From positions 87,298 to 151,297 of the forward strand of contig MNCI01036694.1 of NCBI GenBank assembly GCA_015680685.1: a DNA stretch of 64,000 bases, written 5' to 3'. Origin of the DNA: Gnetum montanum (Eukaryota > Streptophyta > Gnetopsida > Gnetales > Gnetaceae). Position 1 is the first letter of the stretch. Each line of letters opens with the position of its first letter. Below are positions 24,421 to 34,615 of this stretch, piece by piece. The notes under the pieces are model-generated. The model had not been told where the DNA came from. It searched no databases and saw only the letters and a list, made by a program, of their open reading frames with translations. The translations under genes were made by a program, and so were the position numbers.

Positions 24421-25830
24421 TCCCATCGCAACTGAGATAAATGATCAGCAACTACGTTCTCGGTGCCTTTACGATTGATCATTGTAAGATCAAACTCTTG
24501 TAAGATTACAAGTCATGGTATGATACGAGGGCTTACCATTGGCTTATTCATGAGGAACCTTATTGCACTATGATTTGTATGTATATATACTCTATATCCC
24601 AATGCATAGTGTCTAAGCTTTTCTAGTGCAAACACTACGNATGGAATGGTTTGGACTGGTCAAGAGCTTGTAGAATGGGTGTTGCTACTAGCTTTTGTTT
24701 TAGAGTTTGGAAAGCTAATTCACATTCCCTGGTCCACTTGAAAGGTACATCCTTTTTTGTTAATTCCACCAATGATTTGCAACCGTTGAAAAGTTCTAAA
24801 TAAATATCCTATAGTAGCTAGTATGTCTAAGGAATGATCGAATATATTTGATAGTTTTCGGTTGATGGGTAATTCCTTGGATAATTTTGATTTTCTTGGG
24901 ATCTACCTCTATCCCTGTGTGTGAGATTTTGTGCCCTAGTACTATGCCTTCTTAGACAATCAAATGGATTTTCTGCTAGTTGAGCCTTAAATTGGTTTCT
25001 TCACATCTTTTTAACACTTGCTCCAACTGGTCCAAGGCTTGATTAAAGTTTACTGCATAAGTGGAGAATTCGTCCATAAAGACCTCCACACCATTCCCTA
25101 TCTGCTATTGAAATATGCTTAGAAGTAGTCATTGAAATGTTGTAGGGGCATTGAAAAAGACAAACGACATCTATTTATATGCAAATGTTCCCCAAGAATT
25201 GGTGAACGTAGTCTTGGCTTGGTTTTCTAGGGCTATTTTTATTTGGTTATATCCGCTATATCCATCTAGAAAATTGTAATAGCGATACCCTGCGATGGTT
25301 TCTAAGACTTGGTTGAAAAATGGCAATGGAAAGTGAGCTTTGAATGTTTCCATATTTAGTAGCCTAAAATCTATGCACAACCTCCATTTTCCTCCCTTTT
25401 TAGGCACAATAACTAAGGTGCTAACCCATTCACTATCAACAATGGGGTATATGAACCTAGCCTTGAGAAGCTATTTGATTTCTTCCTTAATTACTTGCTT
25501 TAGCTTAGGGTTCAATCACCTCTATGATTGTCTTCGAGGCTTCATGGAGGGGTCAGTGTAAATTCTATGTTGGCATATCCTAGGATCTATTTTAGTTAAT
25601 TTTGGATATGACCAAGTGAAGGCTTCCAACCATTTATTTATTACCTTCAACAGTTCTTCTTTTTGTTGAAGAGCAAGCTTAGTGTTGATAATTAATAGTT
25701 TTTTGTTTTAAAGGAATGTGTGTTCCATACCTATGGGCAATTTTTTTAGTTCAAGGGGCTCCTACTTAAATTTCTCAGGGATTTCCAATTTTCCCCAATT
25801 GATATTCTTAAGGTTAAGACTTGGAAGTTG
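24421..25830 (-). pseudogene. reverse transcriptase and RNase H of element B, broken
   Basis: Minus strand: a linker with INWGKLEIPEKFK, then VDSEWVSTLVIVPKKGGKWRL (25171-25407 open), FLDGYSGYNQI, TTFTNSWGTFAYK and VFMDEFSTYA. The active-site pair is Asp-Glu (complement of 25069-25074), as in element A. RNase H follows with ALEKLRHYALGY and VVADHLSQLRWD. A single undetermined base at 24640 replaces about 45 codons present in element A. Several TAG and TGA stops. Confidence 0.82.
24640..24640. other. single undetermined base hiding missing RNase H sequence
   Basis: One N sits between the QALDQSKPFH and VFALEKL blocks. In element A these are separated by roughly 45 codons including the start of RNase H. 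The N is therefore probably a collapsed gap or unresolved join, not one base. Confidence 0.6.
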
Positions 25831-26470
25831 GTGGTGGACTTACTCTAATGCGTCTATGCTATCGATGTAAGTACAAGTCAAACACTCAGTTGGTTCCATG
25901 AATATGAGTGAACTGCTTTCTTGATTAGCTATCAGCCATTGTGTGTTTTCCTATCATGTGGCTTCTGCATACATGCATCTTTGTATGTTAATCACTTGTG
26001 CACACTGATTTCATGTAGACAATGCTAAAATTTGACCTCTGCACGCAATTACACCTTGTGTCACTGTATGCGATGCATGGAACTTTATTTTTCTTGATCT
26101 TTTTGAATATGTTTCTCTTTGATATTTTTAGGGAAAGATCATAGATTCCTAGGTGCACATCAACTGTGCTTAGCCATGCTCTTCCCATTATGATTGGAAA
26201 GTCCCCCTTACCATTGCTCACCTGAATCACTAAGAAATCAGCTAGGTACAACCACCCACAAATAGTGGTAACAATGTCCTCTAGTAGTGCCAATGGGATA
26301 GTGATGGACTGGTTGGCCAACTCTAGATGAATGTTGCTCTTTTTTAATGGAGGTAGGTTCCAATCCTTGTACATTTCTTTAGAAATCAAGTTGACACCGA
26401 ACCTGAATCCAAAAAAGCCTTGCACGGCGCATTTCCAACAATTTGTAAGTATATCAGAGGACACCTAAGA
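25831..26470 (-). pseudogene. aspartic protease of element B, frameshifted at the active site
   Basis: Open on the minus strand at 25988-26464, with FGVNLISKEMYKDW, LLEDIVTTICGW and FPIIMGRAWLSTVD. The catalytic Asp-Ser-Gly is present near 26395-26410 but in a neighbouring frame, so a one-base indel lies next to the active site. The C-terminal linker runs toward RT without a clear boundary. Confidence 0.72.
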
Positions 26471-29000
26471 TTAGAGAATTTCTTGTGAAGGTGGCTAGCT
26501 TTCATCCAATCGGTGACAACATTTGTTAGCATGACCATATGCATTAAGTGCAGTGGTTAAGTTGAAGAAGGCTTTGAAGTTTTGATTGATACTGAGGTAT
26601 CTAAGGAATCAGCCACTTGTGATTGCAAGTGCTTGGTTGGACTATTGCTTCTAAAGAAAAGTCTTTTCTTTATGTGGTTATTGGACCTAATAGTAGGTTG
26701 AGAGTTAACAAGCCTCATGGCATTACGTTGCTATGGCTAGGTAGGGATTTCCCCTTACATCATGAGAGCATGTGGTAGCAGAGCTATTGGTGGAAGAGAT
26801 GCAGTTGGATGAGAAGGATGATATGCTTGTAGAATATCACCTCTAGAAGAGGGAGCCCCATAATACTCGAAGGTTTGGCAGTGAGGTTGAGAAGTGACAT
26901 GACTAGTATAGTCACATGAGAAGATTAGCTGCTACACGTAATATACATACGAGTTAGGTTGCTGATAAGGATGCTATTGCCTTGGTGGTGGAATTCCCCA
27001 TGATTGTGGCATTGCCACTATTGATATTCCTCAATCGGTTATGGTGGAGTTCTACTGGGATAATACATTAAGGGTTGGTGGAACTGTCTTGGGTTACCTT
27101 AAGGGTAAGGTAACCTTTGGGGTGTTTTCCTTTTATTTAATCGTGGGTTGAGTGCATACACCCCAAACTCCTGCAGATGTTAGATTATAGGGAAAAATCC
27201 CTTAGGATGGTCATATTGACATATCTTGCATCCACTATCATTGTCTGTTTCTGAATTCACAACCTCTTAAATGATAGAAACTTTGTCCTTACCCTTGCTA
27301 CGTGCATGTTTAGCTTCTCTCTTTTTTCTTTTTTCACAATCACTACCTTGCTCTCTAGACTCCTCTACTATTTTAAGAATAGATTGAAATCTATCATCTA
27401 GGGAATCCCACATTTGGTCTACCTTTGTCGATACTTCTGATGTCAACTTTTGGATAGGAAAATTTTTCCTATTCACCATCTCTTCGAGTGGTGACTCTTC
27501 TTCATCCGCACAAAATTTTACTTCCCTCTTCTAGAGGGAAGGATCTTGATTATACTCTTCCACACTTTCCCTCTTTTGTAGCTCACCTTCTTCCTTAGTA
27601 ACTTGCTTCAATAGTCTTTGAATTTGATGGGACCTAAGCTTGGATAGTCTTCCTTGGGCATAATTACCAAGGGTTCTTCTCATTTCATGCCTAAGCCCAT
27701 CTACGAGATGACACACTTGATCCCTTTGCAAATAACCATGGCTAGGACAATGATGTAGCAGTGCATAGTATCAGCCCATGGTAGCATCCAAGGACTCATG
27801 TCCTCCTTGTTTCAAGCCTTGGATTTTCTTTTGCAGGTTGGACACTCTGGAGTACATTTGGTACTTGTCATTGAAAAATTATAACATAATACTCCACCTA
27901 CAAATAGATTCTGGTTCTAAGGACCAGTACTAGCTTTTTGCTTCGTTAACTAGTGTTTATGGGAACAACTTAAGTTTTTTCCATTCATTCTCTATGTTTT
28001 GTAGGGTACACGCATCATGAAATTCTTGTAAGAAATTTTGAGGATCCATGTTGTATCCCCCTTCAAATCATGGGATATTGTTCATATCAAATATCTTGAT
28101 TCTACTATCTCTTTGGTGCCTTGTTGGAATTCTAACAACCCTAGTTATGTCTAACATACTTCGAGTAGTGAGTAGGGGTTCATCATGATCATCTTGTCCA
28201 TGGCATCTATGATGCCTACGTTGTTCCCTACTCTTCCTTCTTCTCTGTTGTGATTCTCTAGAGTGCCCTCGTCCCCTTTCCTAGCTATTTCATCTATGAC
28301 TTCCACTTTGCCTACCTTTATCCTCATGATCTTTTTCTTTATGACTGTGTCTAGATACTGAAGGAGAGGATGAAGGAGATGATGAAGATGAAAAATAAGG
28401 AGAACCATCACCATGACAGTGTCTGCTACCTTCTCTTCAGTGGTCTTAGCCTCAATCATGATTACAATCAAAATGTCTGTCTTTATCATGAGTTCATATT
28501 CCTTTTTTGAACCCTTTGTTCCTGTGGGTATCAGAACCTAGGTTATGAATAGTGGAATGAAGGTTCTGATACAAAACCCCTTGGCCAAAGTCAAGGGGAG
28601 GAACATCATTATGTCGGTGACTACCCGAGGTAGGTTCACCAGCCTCAGTTTCGCTTAAGGCATGTGGGAAGTCTTGGAAGCACTTACCCCTCAAAGATTT
28701 ATGAGGTCTCTCTTACTACAAGTTCCTTTGACATTGTGCCTCCATGGGACAATATTCTCTTGAGTCATGGTCCTGCACAATGTATTCTACGGGTAAGTGT
28801 AGCATGCCAATTCATGTGAGAGTATGAAGAAGCATGCTTGGGACTGAATGATCAGGAGGTAACACTATGTTACCTTCTAAGTCTCGCTAACGTAGTTGAT
28901 GGAGGATAAAGGTGAAGTTTGGTATATACTCATCAAGATGAATATATACCACTTCAACTTGTTGAGGGGCTGGCGGATCAACATCATGTGTATTATGTCA
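26471..29000 (-). pseudogene. gag of element B, broken
   Basis: Minus strand: VVYIHLDEYIPNFTFILHQ near 28940, an Arg/Ser/His-rich segment (28250-28490), a capsid-like region with NFLQEFHDACTLQNIENEWKK (about 27950-28050), GNYAQGRLSKLRSH and KRESVEEYNQDPS (27531-27731), and a possible zinc-binding CKICQYDHPKG near 27230. Element A matches block by block. The RNA-binding region is inferred from the Cys/His cluster and is not a perfect CCHC knuckle. Many stops. Confidence 0.72.
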
Positions 29001-29176
29001 TCGATTGTTTTCTATTTCAAACCTAGGCGGTGAGGTGCTTTCGTACAAAGAAGAAGACACACTTATCTGTTCAATGTGCAATGTATTCTTGTTTATAATT
29101 TTCTCAACCAACCCTAAGGTTTGTTCTAATGATTTGAATGATTTCCTAAGTTCTAATTAGCACACAAAAAACTAAG

Positions 29177-29194
29177 TCCCCAACAACGGTACCA
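29177..29194 (-). other. primer-binding site (tRNA-Asp type), element B
   Basis: Minus strand TGGTACCGTTGTTGGGGA, one base after the 5' LTR. It matches the complement of the plant tRNA-Asp 3' end at 14 of 18 positions, all differences being transitions and not the same set as in element A. Confidence 0.75.
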
Positions 29195-29195
29195 A

Positions 29196-30144
29196 TGATG
29201 AGTGGCAGGGCACCCCTACACTCAACCATACAAATATGAGCATTTCACACACAATCTGGTCAAATTCCAAGGACTAAGTTCTTATGTGCCCTTCTAGAAA
29301 AAAATGGGTTGGTTGATCATTGTCTTCCCAAGCTTACCTATATGTCATGATTGTATGATTAAATAAGCTTCAGGCATATGATTTTTATAGCTTTTATGTT
29401 TTTATGTCCTATGCTAGTAGGGAAGGAGATAGGTAACTAAGTGAGTAATTTAACTTAACTACTCATTAACTAAGTTCTAACTAATCCTAAAACTAGCATC
29501 CATTCCCACTTGCCATACACATCCTTAACTAGTGCAACACTATTGGGATTACTAAACGGTAATCGTTACTGGGTTACCATGTGTTACACGCTTGCTCGAA
29601 GTGGTCATGCATGTGTAATTTAACGATTTCCTTAATTGATCAAAATGGATTATTATGCTAGTAACAGAAATGTAAAGTGCATAAAATAAAATAAATACAT
29701 AAGAAAATAAAATAAAAGAAATGCGTAAGAAAACAAATCTCAAGTGCTACAAGGATGAATCAAAGAGCTCGTCTGTATTGCTGTCACAAGGTGTGCTTAG
29801 GTACACAATGCTTGAATAAAGATCCATCCACACTTAGACCTCCTACTATGGGCACTTGAAAAATACTCTAACTTTAAAACAAACTACAAGAGTTTCACTA
29901 CTTAACTGCTAAAAGACTTCCTTTTTTTCTTTTTCCAATTGTGCACCTAGGCACTATATTTATAGACTTGGGAGAAACTACTCTAATAACTAGAGTAATT
30001 GCTCTAATAATTGGAATAACTGCTAAAGTAACCACTCTAATAATTAGAATAAAATTCTATAGTAACTGCTATAATATTTAGAATAAACCACTAGAGTAAA
30101 TGCTCTAATAATTAGAATAACTGCTGGAGTAACTGCTCTCATCA
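29196..30144 (-). repeat. 5' LTR of element B
   Basis: 949 bp, with TGATGA/TCATCA ends. Matches 20112-21086 closely. TATA at 29955-29964 (complement). The R/U5 portion resembles element A's LTR from CAAGTGCCCA onward. Confidence 0.95.
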
Positions 30145-30149
30145 GTGAT
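30145..30149. repeat. target-site duplication, right copy, element B
   Basis: GTGAT, identical to 20107-20111. Confidence 0.9.
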
Positions 30150-30770
30150 AAATGTTGTTTTATATCTATCACCCTTATCTATCATGATCTAATTATAGCC
30201 TAAAAAAACATCTAGGAAAGAATATACTTGACAATCTAATACTTTAATTAACATCTCATCAATTCTAGGAAGTGGATATTTATCTTTTTCAAAGGCTTCA
30301 TTCAAATTTCTAAAATCTACACAAAGCCTAATATCACCATTCTTCTTTCTTATTGGAACAAGGTTAGCAAACCATGTGAATATTGAATTGGATATATGAT
30401 TTGAGCTTGCAATAACTTCTTAATCTCATTTTCCATAGCTAACTTAAATGATGGATTAAATTTCTTTTTCTTTTTTTTTAACTACCTTGCAGCCATCTAT
30501 CAAAGGAATCTTATGTGTCATCACATTTGGTCTAAAAGTTTTAAGATCATCATAAGACCAAACAAAACTTTCCAAATTATTTTTTAGAAGTAATAATAAA
30601 TTTTTCTTGAAAACTAAATCTTTTTTCTTTTGTGACATTCAACATATTTGGTATCCTAGTAGATCCAAGATTCACTACTTCAAAAGCTTGATCATTTAGA
30701 TTTTGTATGTTATTTCTAGAAAGAAAATTTTTACTAAACTCATGTTCATAATCAATCATCTTTTTGGGAA
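30145..30770 (-). pseudogene. reverse transcriptase of element C, N-terminal half
   Basis: Minus strand: VVNLGSTRIPNMLNVTKEK, FVWSYDDLKTFRPNV and IPLIDG (the conserved lead-in to plant RT), an FRNLNEAFEKDKYPLP-like block, then YSFLDVFLGYN, one TAG where GYNQ is expected, and DRYKTTFI at the cut. It continues at 20111. The motif order is canonical and the palm active site is in the other half. Confidence 0.8.
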
Positions 30771-31065
30771 TAGATTTTTTCTTAAACCTTGATGTTGTTT
30801 CGAGTACAATTTAACTTTTGAATTATTGTTTATTTTTCATAAACCTAAGTTCCTGATCATCATCTTCAAATACTTGTAAATGTTTTATGTTATCTGGTAT
30901 TGATGGCTGATGTTCATTCTATATCATTACACCCCCATAACTTTCTATCCTTTTCACATCTAAAGTTGAAGTTTCTTTTGCTAAGTTACCTACTATATAA
31001 TTATCCTTCCTACCTATATGCTCTATTTGGTAATGATGAAACTGATCCAACATTTTGTAGACAAG

Positions 31066-31470
31066 TTATTTATAACAACATAGGAATAAGCTTTTCACTA
31101 CACAATTACCTTTAATCTGTTTACAAACTAATCTTGAGTCTCCCTTTATGATGATTTTCTTGATTCTTGTTTCTAATATTACTTTAATCCCAATACACAA
31201 AGCTTCATATTCAACCTTGTTGTTAGTATAAGGGAAAGATAAATGAATTCCCCTAAATACCTTTGGGAAATCACCTTTTACTAAAACTACTTTGGCTCCT
31301 ACAACTTTCAAGTTACTACTACCATCAAAGTATAGTTCCCATTTTCTCTCATCTGGAGATTCTTCTTTTTTCAAGTTATCAACTTCTTGAAGCATGCAAA
31401 TTTTAGTTTCAAAAGTTCTAGTTTCAAAAACCTTATTTTTTCCATTTGAGGTAATGTTTTCATTCATCAA
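31066..31470 (-). pseudogene. second RNase H-like domain (upstream of RT) of element C
   Basis: An open minus-strand frame of 134 codons: KWELYFDGSS with the first acidic residue, NNKVEYEALCIGIK with the Glu, IIIKGDSRLVCKQIKGN with the next Asp. This is the archaeal-type RNase H pattern found in Tat elements, but here it lies between protease and RT rather than between RNase H and integrase. The key acidic residues are present. The start may lie upstream in the same polyprotein, so the first Met is not meaningful. Confidence 0.75.
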
Positions 31471-31509
31471 AGGTTCACTATAAATGTATATTTGATTCGG
31501 TTTCCCTTT

Positions 31510-31870
31510 TCAAGGTAGCCACAGGTGTGAGTAATCTGTTGATATCCAATATGAGAAATTCTTACTCCAACTTCTACTCAACAAAAGACTATGTGAATCT
31601 AGTATATCTACCACTTTAATAGTTACTCTACTTTTGATATGGGGTTCAGGAGCAATTTCTAATAAAATTTTGGGTAATTGACCTGCAATCTTTACTCTAC
31701 TATTGCCCACTTAAACAATCTTTTTACTTGATTTTTTAGAAATCATACCAAGTTTCTTGCATCTAGACAATGACATGATAGTAGAAGTGACTCCAAAATT
31801 GAGTAAACAATTAGAAAGATACTTGTTCTTTAACTTCATTGTCAAAAGAAAGGGAGAATCTTCCTATTAC
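31510..31870 (-). pseudogene. aspartic protease of element C, active site lost
   Basis: Minus strand: KNKYLSNCLLNFGVTSTIMSLSRCKKLGM where related plant proteases have a D-S-G-A motif; here it reads N-F-G-V. After a stop, an open part (31510-31710) continues with VTIKVVDILDSHSLLLSRSW and STDYSHLWLP. The last block is a hallmark of the plant group in which an RNase H-like domain follows the protease. The catalytic Asp is replaced, so it would be inactive even without stops. Confidence 0.7.
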
Positions 31871-31930
31871 ATCCCATCCAGAGATGGTAGGTATGGTCAT
31901 ACACTTATGATTTATACATTCGTGTGGAGT

Positions 31931-32136
31931 CCCAATGGGTTGTTGGGGATGATTTCATGTATTTTATATATTATGAAGCTTCATTTTTATATTACAATTA
32001 TCATGTCTTTACATACTTAGTTAACATGATTAGGTACACTCATCTTGTGTGATGTGTTAGACAGGTGATGTTGCTAGCAAGGGTGTTGGATTGGGGTACA
32101 AGAGCATCTATCCAATATGTCTTTGTGCCTTATTTG
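31931..32136. other. unassigned junction sequence
   Basis: About 200 bp between the last recognisable part of element C and the inferred start of element D. AT-rich with no motif. If D inserted into C this should be C gag or leader, but I cannot show it. Confidence 0.4.
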
Positions 32137-33804
32137 TGAAACACCTCAAAAAAAATGCGGGGTCATTTTAGCTTCACCAAGCCTTGCAATCCGCGCAAGC
32201 ACTATGGTAGTTCATCAGGAGGAGAATGCCTTGAGTCCAAGCTAGCCAGTTCGGTAAATTTTCTACTTTAGGTGTAAATAGGCTCTATGGCTCACCCTAC
32301 CTGTCTGCCTAAGTAGCCTTTCCAGTTGATAGCCTGCTCAGAAATGGCACAAAGTTGGCAGCAGCATTCTAGGTGCACCAGGAATAGTTTGGCAATTTTT
32401 CTAAGTCATGAAGTTTGCTACGCTATGCTATGCCTCACCATGTAGCATAGCAAGCTTCGGAAGATAGTTGCAGAATGAAGCGCCACGCTACGCTAGCCCA
32501 CATAACATAGTGTAGCATGGCAATAGCTTCACCAACAATTCCCCACACTCAATTTCAAATCCTTCACCAATGTCCCTTTCCACCAGGAAGCGATGGACCA
32601 TGTCTGCTACTACGCTACACTGAGCTACAAGGCGTAGTGAGGTGTAGCAATCTTGCAGAAGAGACAGAAGGTAGCTCAAAGGGTAGAAATAACAAAGTTC
32701 ACGAGACATGCCTTGCAAGAAGCAAAGTTGTTAAAATAGGCAAATCTTTTGCGAATAAGTCCGGTTGCTACGCTACGTAGCATAGCATAGCATAGCAAGC
32801 ATGCATTGCACATATAGCAGTATGAATAACAAGATGCTATGCCAAGCACGCTACGCTATGAAGCACAGAAAGGCATGCGGGTGGTTGTGCAACATCAATG
32901 CACTTCACCTAATTGGACCATTAGCACACGTCTCTAGACGCTGACGACACAATTACGGCATGGCAGGCTCACAGTTATGGCATGATAGGTTTGCATTACA
33001 ACGGCCTTGCAGGTTCAACAGTCATACATGGCATGTGTGGTGCTAGCAAGTCAAAGTGGGCCCAAGATGCATGGCACCCAAACCACCCCTTTTGCGTACC
33101 CTTGGCCCTGTAAATACCCTAAGAAATAACATTCAAAGGGTTTGAAATTTTCTGGAAAAAAGCATTGAAAATAGGTCCAATCCCTAGTTTGGTTGGCACT
33201 CTTTCATTAAGTCTCCTACTCTTTTATTTCTGTGGTGTTCAAGCTCTCTCCCCGGCACGTTGCGATAATATTGTAAGCTTCTTGTTTGACACTACAAATA
33301 GTTAGCATGTTTAGCTGACATTTTATTATATACCCTCTCTACCACCTTGGTAGAATCCTGGCATTGTCAGTGCCCAAGGCTACCCCCAAGCGCACCACCT
33401 GTTTTGTCCTCTACATGCCCTGGTTACTCTCAGGATCTCTACACTTCATCACGCTATGCAACCAACTGTATCCATCTTGACAGAGCAAATCTGTAGCTCC
33501 AAAGTGGTGTAATTTTTTAACCACATTTTTACTTTATTCCCTACTTATTCTTGTGTCTTGCACTTTCTTTTTCTACTTTATTTACTTTCAAGCATTATTT
33601 CCCATTTCCATTCGGTTTTTAAAAGTATATGTTGCAAAAGGCTATATAGACGCCGATGTAAGTCCCTATTTGATTGCCCAGACCATTCAAGGTGCCCCGT
33701 ATCCGCACACACCCAGCATAGTCCTCCCATGGGTACGGGGTCAAAACTATCATGCTTGTCAACTCCTCAGTGTTTTCCACCCATTAATATTTTTGTTTGC
33801 TACA
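32137..33804 (+). repeat. 5' LTR of element D (inferred ends)
   Basis: TGAAACACC to TGCTACA, 1,668 bp. Ends were chosen because the LTRs of element E, in their own direction, also start TGAAACACC and end GCTACA, and because the right end is followed by GTTTTT and the primer site exactly as in E. The partner LTR is not in the window, so the start is less certain than the end. The LTR is crowded with GCTACGCTA/TAGCATAGC words, especially 32415-32530 and 32767-32865. Confidence 0.7.
33108..33117 (+). promoter_or_regulatory. degraded TATA box of element D
   Basis: CTGTAAATAC after GGCC. Element E has CTATAAATAC after GGC in its LTRs, so this is the same promoter with one A-to-G change. Confidence 0.45.
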
Positions 33805-33810
33805 GTTTTT

Positions 33811-33827
33811 TGGTGCTAGAAGGAGGG
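33811..33827 (+). other. primer-binding site (tRNA-Asn type), element D
   Basis: TGGTGCTAGAAGGAGGG, six bases after the LTR. One transition from TGGCGCTAGAAGGAGGG, the complement of the plant tRNA-Asn 3' end, which element E keeps intact. Confidence 0.8.
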
Positions 33828-33854
33828 TCTTTTGGTGATTTTCCATGTGTCATG

Positions 33855-34560
33855 GTAGTTCTGTGAGCCTTCTGCACCTTGATACACATAAGTGTAAACA
33901 TGACACCCTCTTGTGGTTGTTTGTGCTTTGTACGATGAAGATCAATCACCTCGACGATTCCTTGGAAGCCCCACAAAACACAAGGCCTCCAATGACCAAC
34001 TAACTAGCTCATCTTATAGTAGTCTTGCATGCGTTCTGTACCCCATCTCATGTGGTATAAATTGGTCACCTCGACGGCCCCTCAGGGATCCTATGAGACA
34101 TAAAGCCTTCTTGACTGCTAGTTAGCCTGCCTTTTTTTTACGGTAGTCTTGCGTGCGTTCGGTACCCCATCTCACGTGGTACAGAGCGGTCATCTTGACG
34201 GTCCCTCGGGGATCCTGCGAGAGGCAAATTCTTCTTGATTACTAGTTAACTGTCTCATATTATGGTAGTCTTGTAAGCCTTCTACACCCAAATATGCATT
34301 AGCATAGACCTGACACCCATCTGTGGTTGTTTACACATTGTGTGGTGTAGATCAGTCACCTCGACAGTTCCTTAGGAACCCTCATTGACTTGCCTTCCTA
34401 TCTTGCAGTAGTCTTGCACGTGCTCTGTACCTCATCACGCATTGGCATTAACGTGACATCCTTTTACGATTGTTTACGCTTTGTGTAGTATGGATCAGTC
34501 GCCTCGACAATTCCTCTGGAATTCGGTAAGACGTAAAGCCTTCTTTTTGTAGTCTTTCAG
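33855..34560 (+). repeat. tandem repeats in 5' leader of element D
   Basis: Five to six imperfect copies of a unit of about 122-140 bp, each starting GTAGTCTTGC(A/G)TGCGTTC or similar (34019, 34143, 34265, 34407, 34546; first partial copy 33855). Each carries a GATCA/GGTCA..CCTCGAC(A/G)(A/G)TTCC block. They lie between primer site and gag start, a region that usually carries packaging and translation signals. Confidence 0.75.
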
Positions 34561-34615
34561 TCTTTTTGTTCCTTTTGTTTTTCTTGTGCTTTTCTGCATA
34601 ACTACTTGTTTAGGA

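Larger units (their letters stand above)
20112..30144 (-). mobile_element. element B: Athila-like LTR retrotransposon nested in element C
   Basis: A complete 10.03-kb element on the minus strand: 5' LTR at 29196-30144, primer site 29177-29194, gag, protease, RT, RNase H, integrase, 1.9-kb non-coding tail, polypurine tract, 3' LTR at 20112-21086. It is flanked by a perfect GTGAT duplication and sits inside the RT gene of element C, so it is younger than C. It is a relative of element A with a different U3. Confidence 0.95.
30145..31930 (-). mobile_element. element C, upstream half (protease, RNase H-like domain, RT N-term)
   Basis: On the minus strand the order is protease (31870-31510), an archaeal-type RNase H-like domain (31470-31066), a linker, then the first half of RT, which is cut by element B at 30145. 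Most Ty3/gypsy elements have RNase H only after RT. A plant group with an extra RNase H-like domain between protease and RT is familiar to me from database proteins, and C fits it. The upstream limit near 31930 is uncertain. Gag is not found; element D lies where it would be. Confidence 0.75.
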
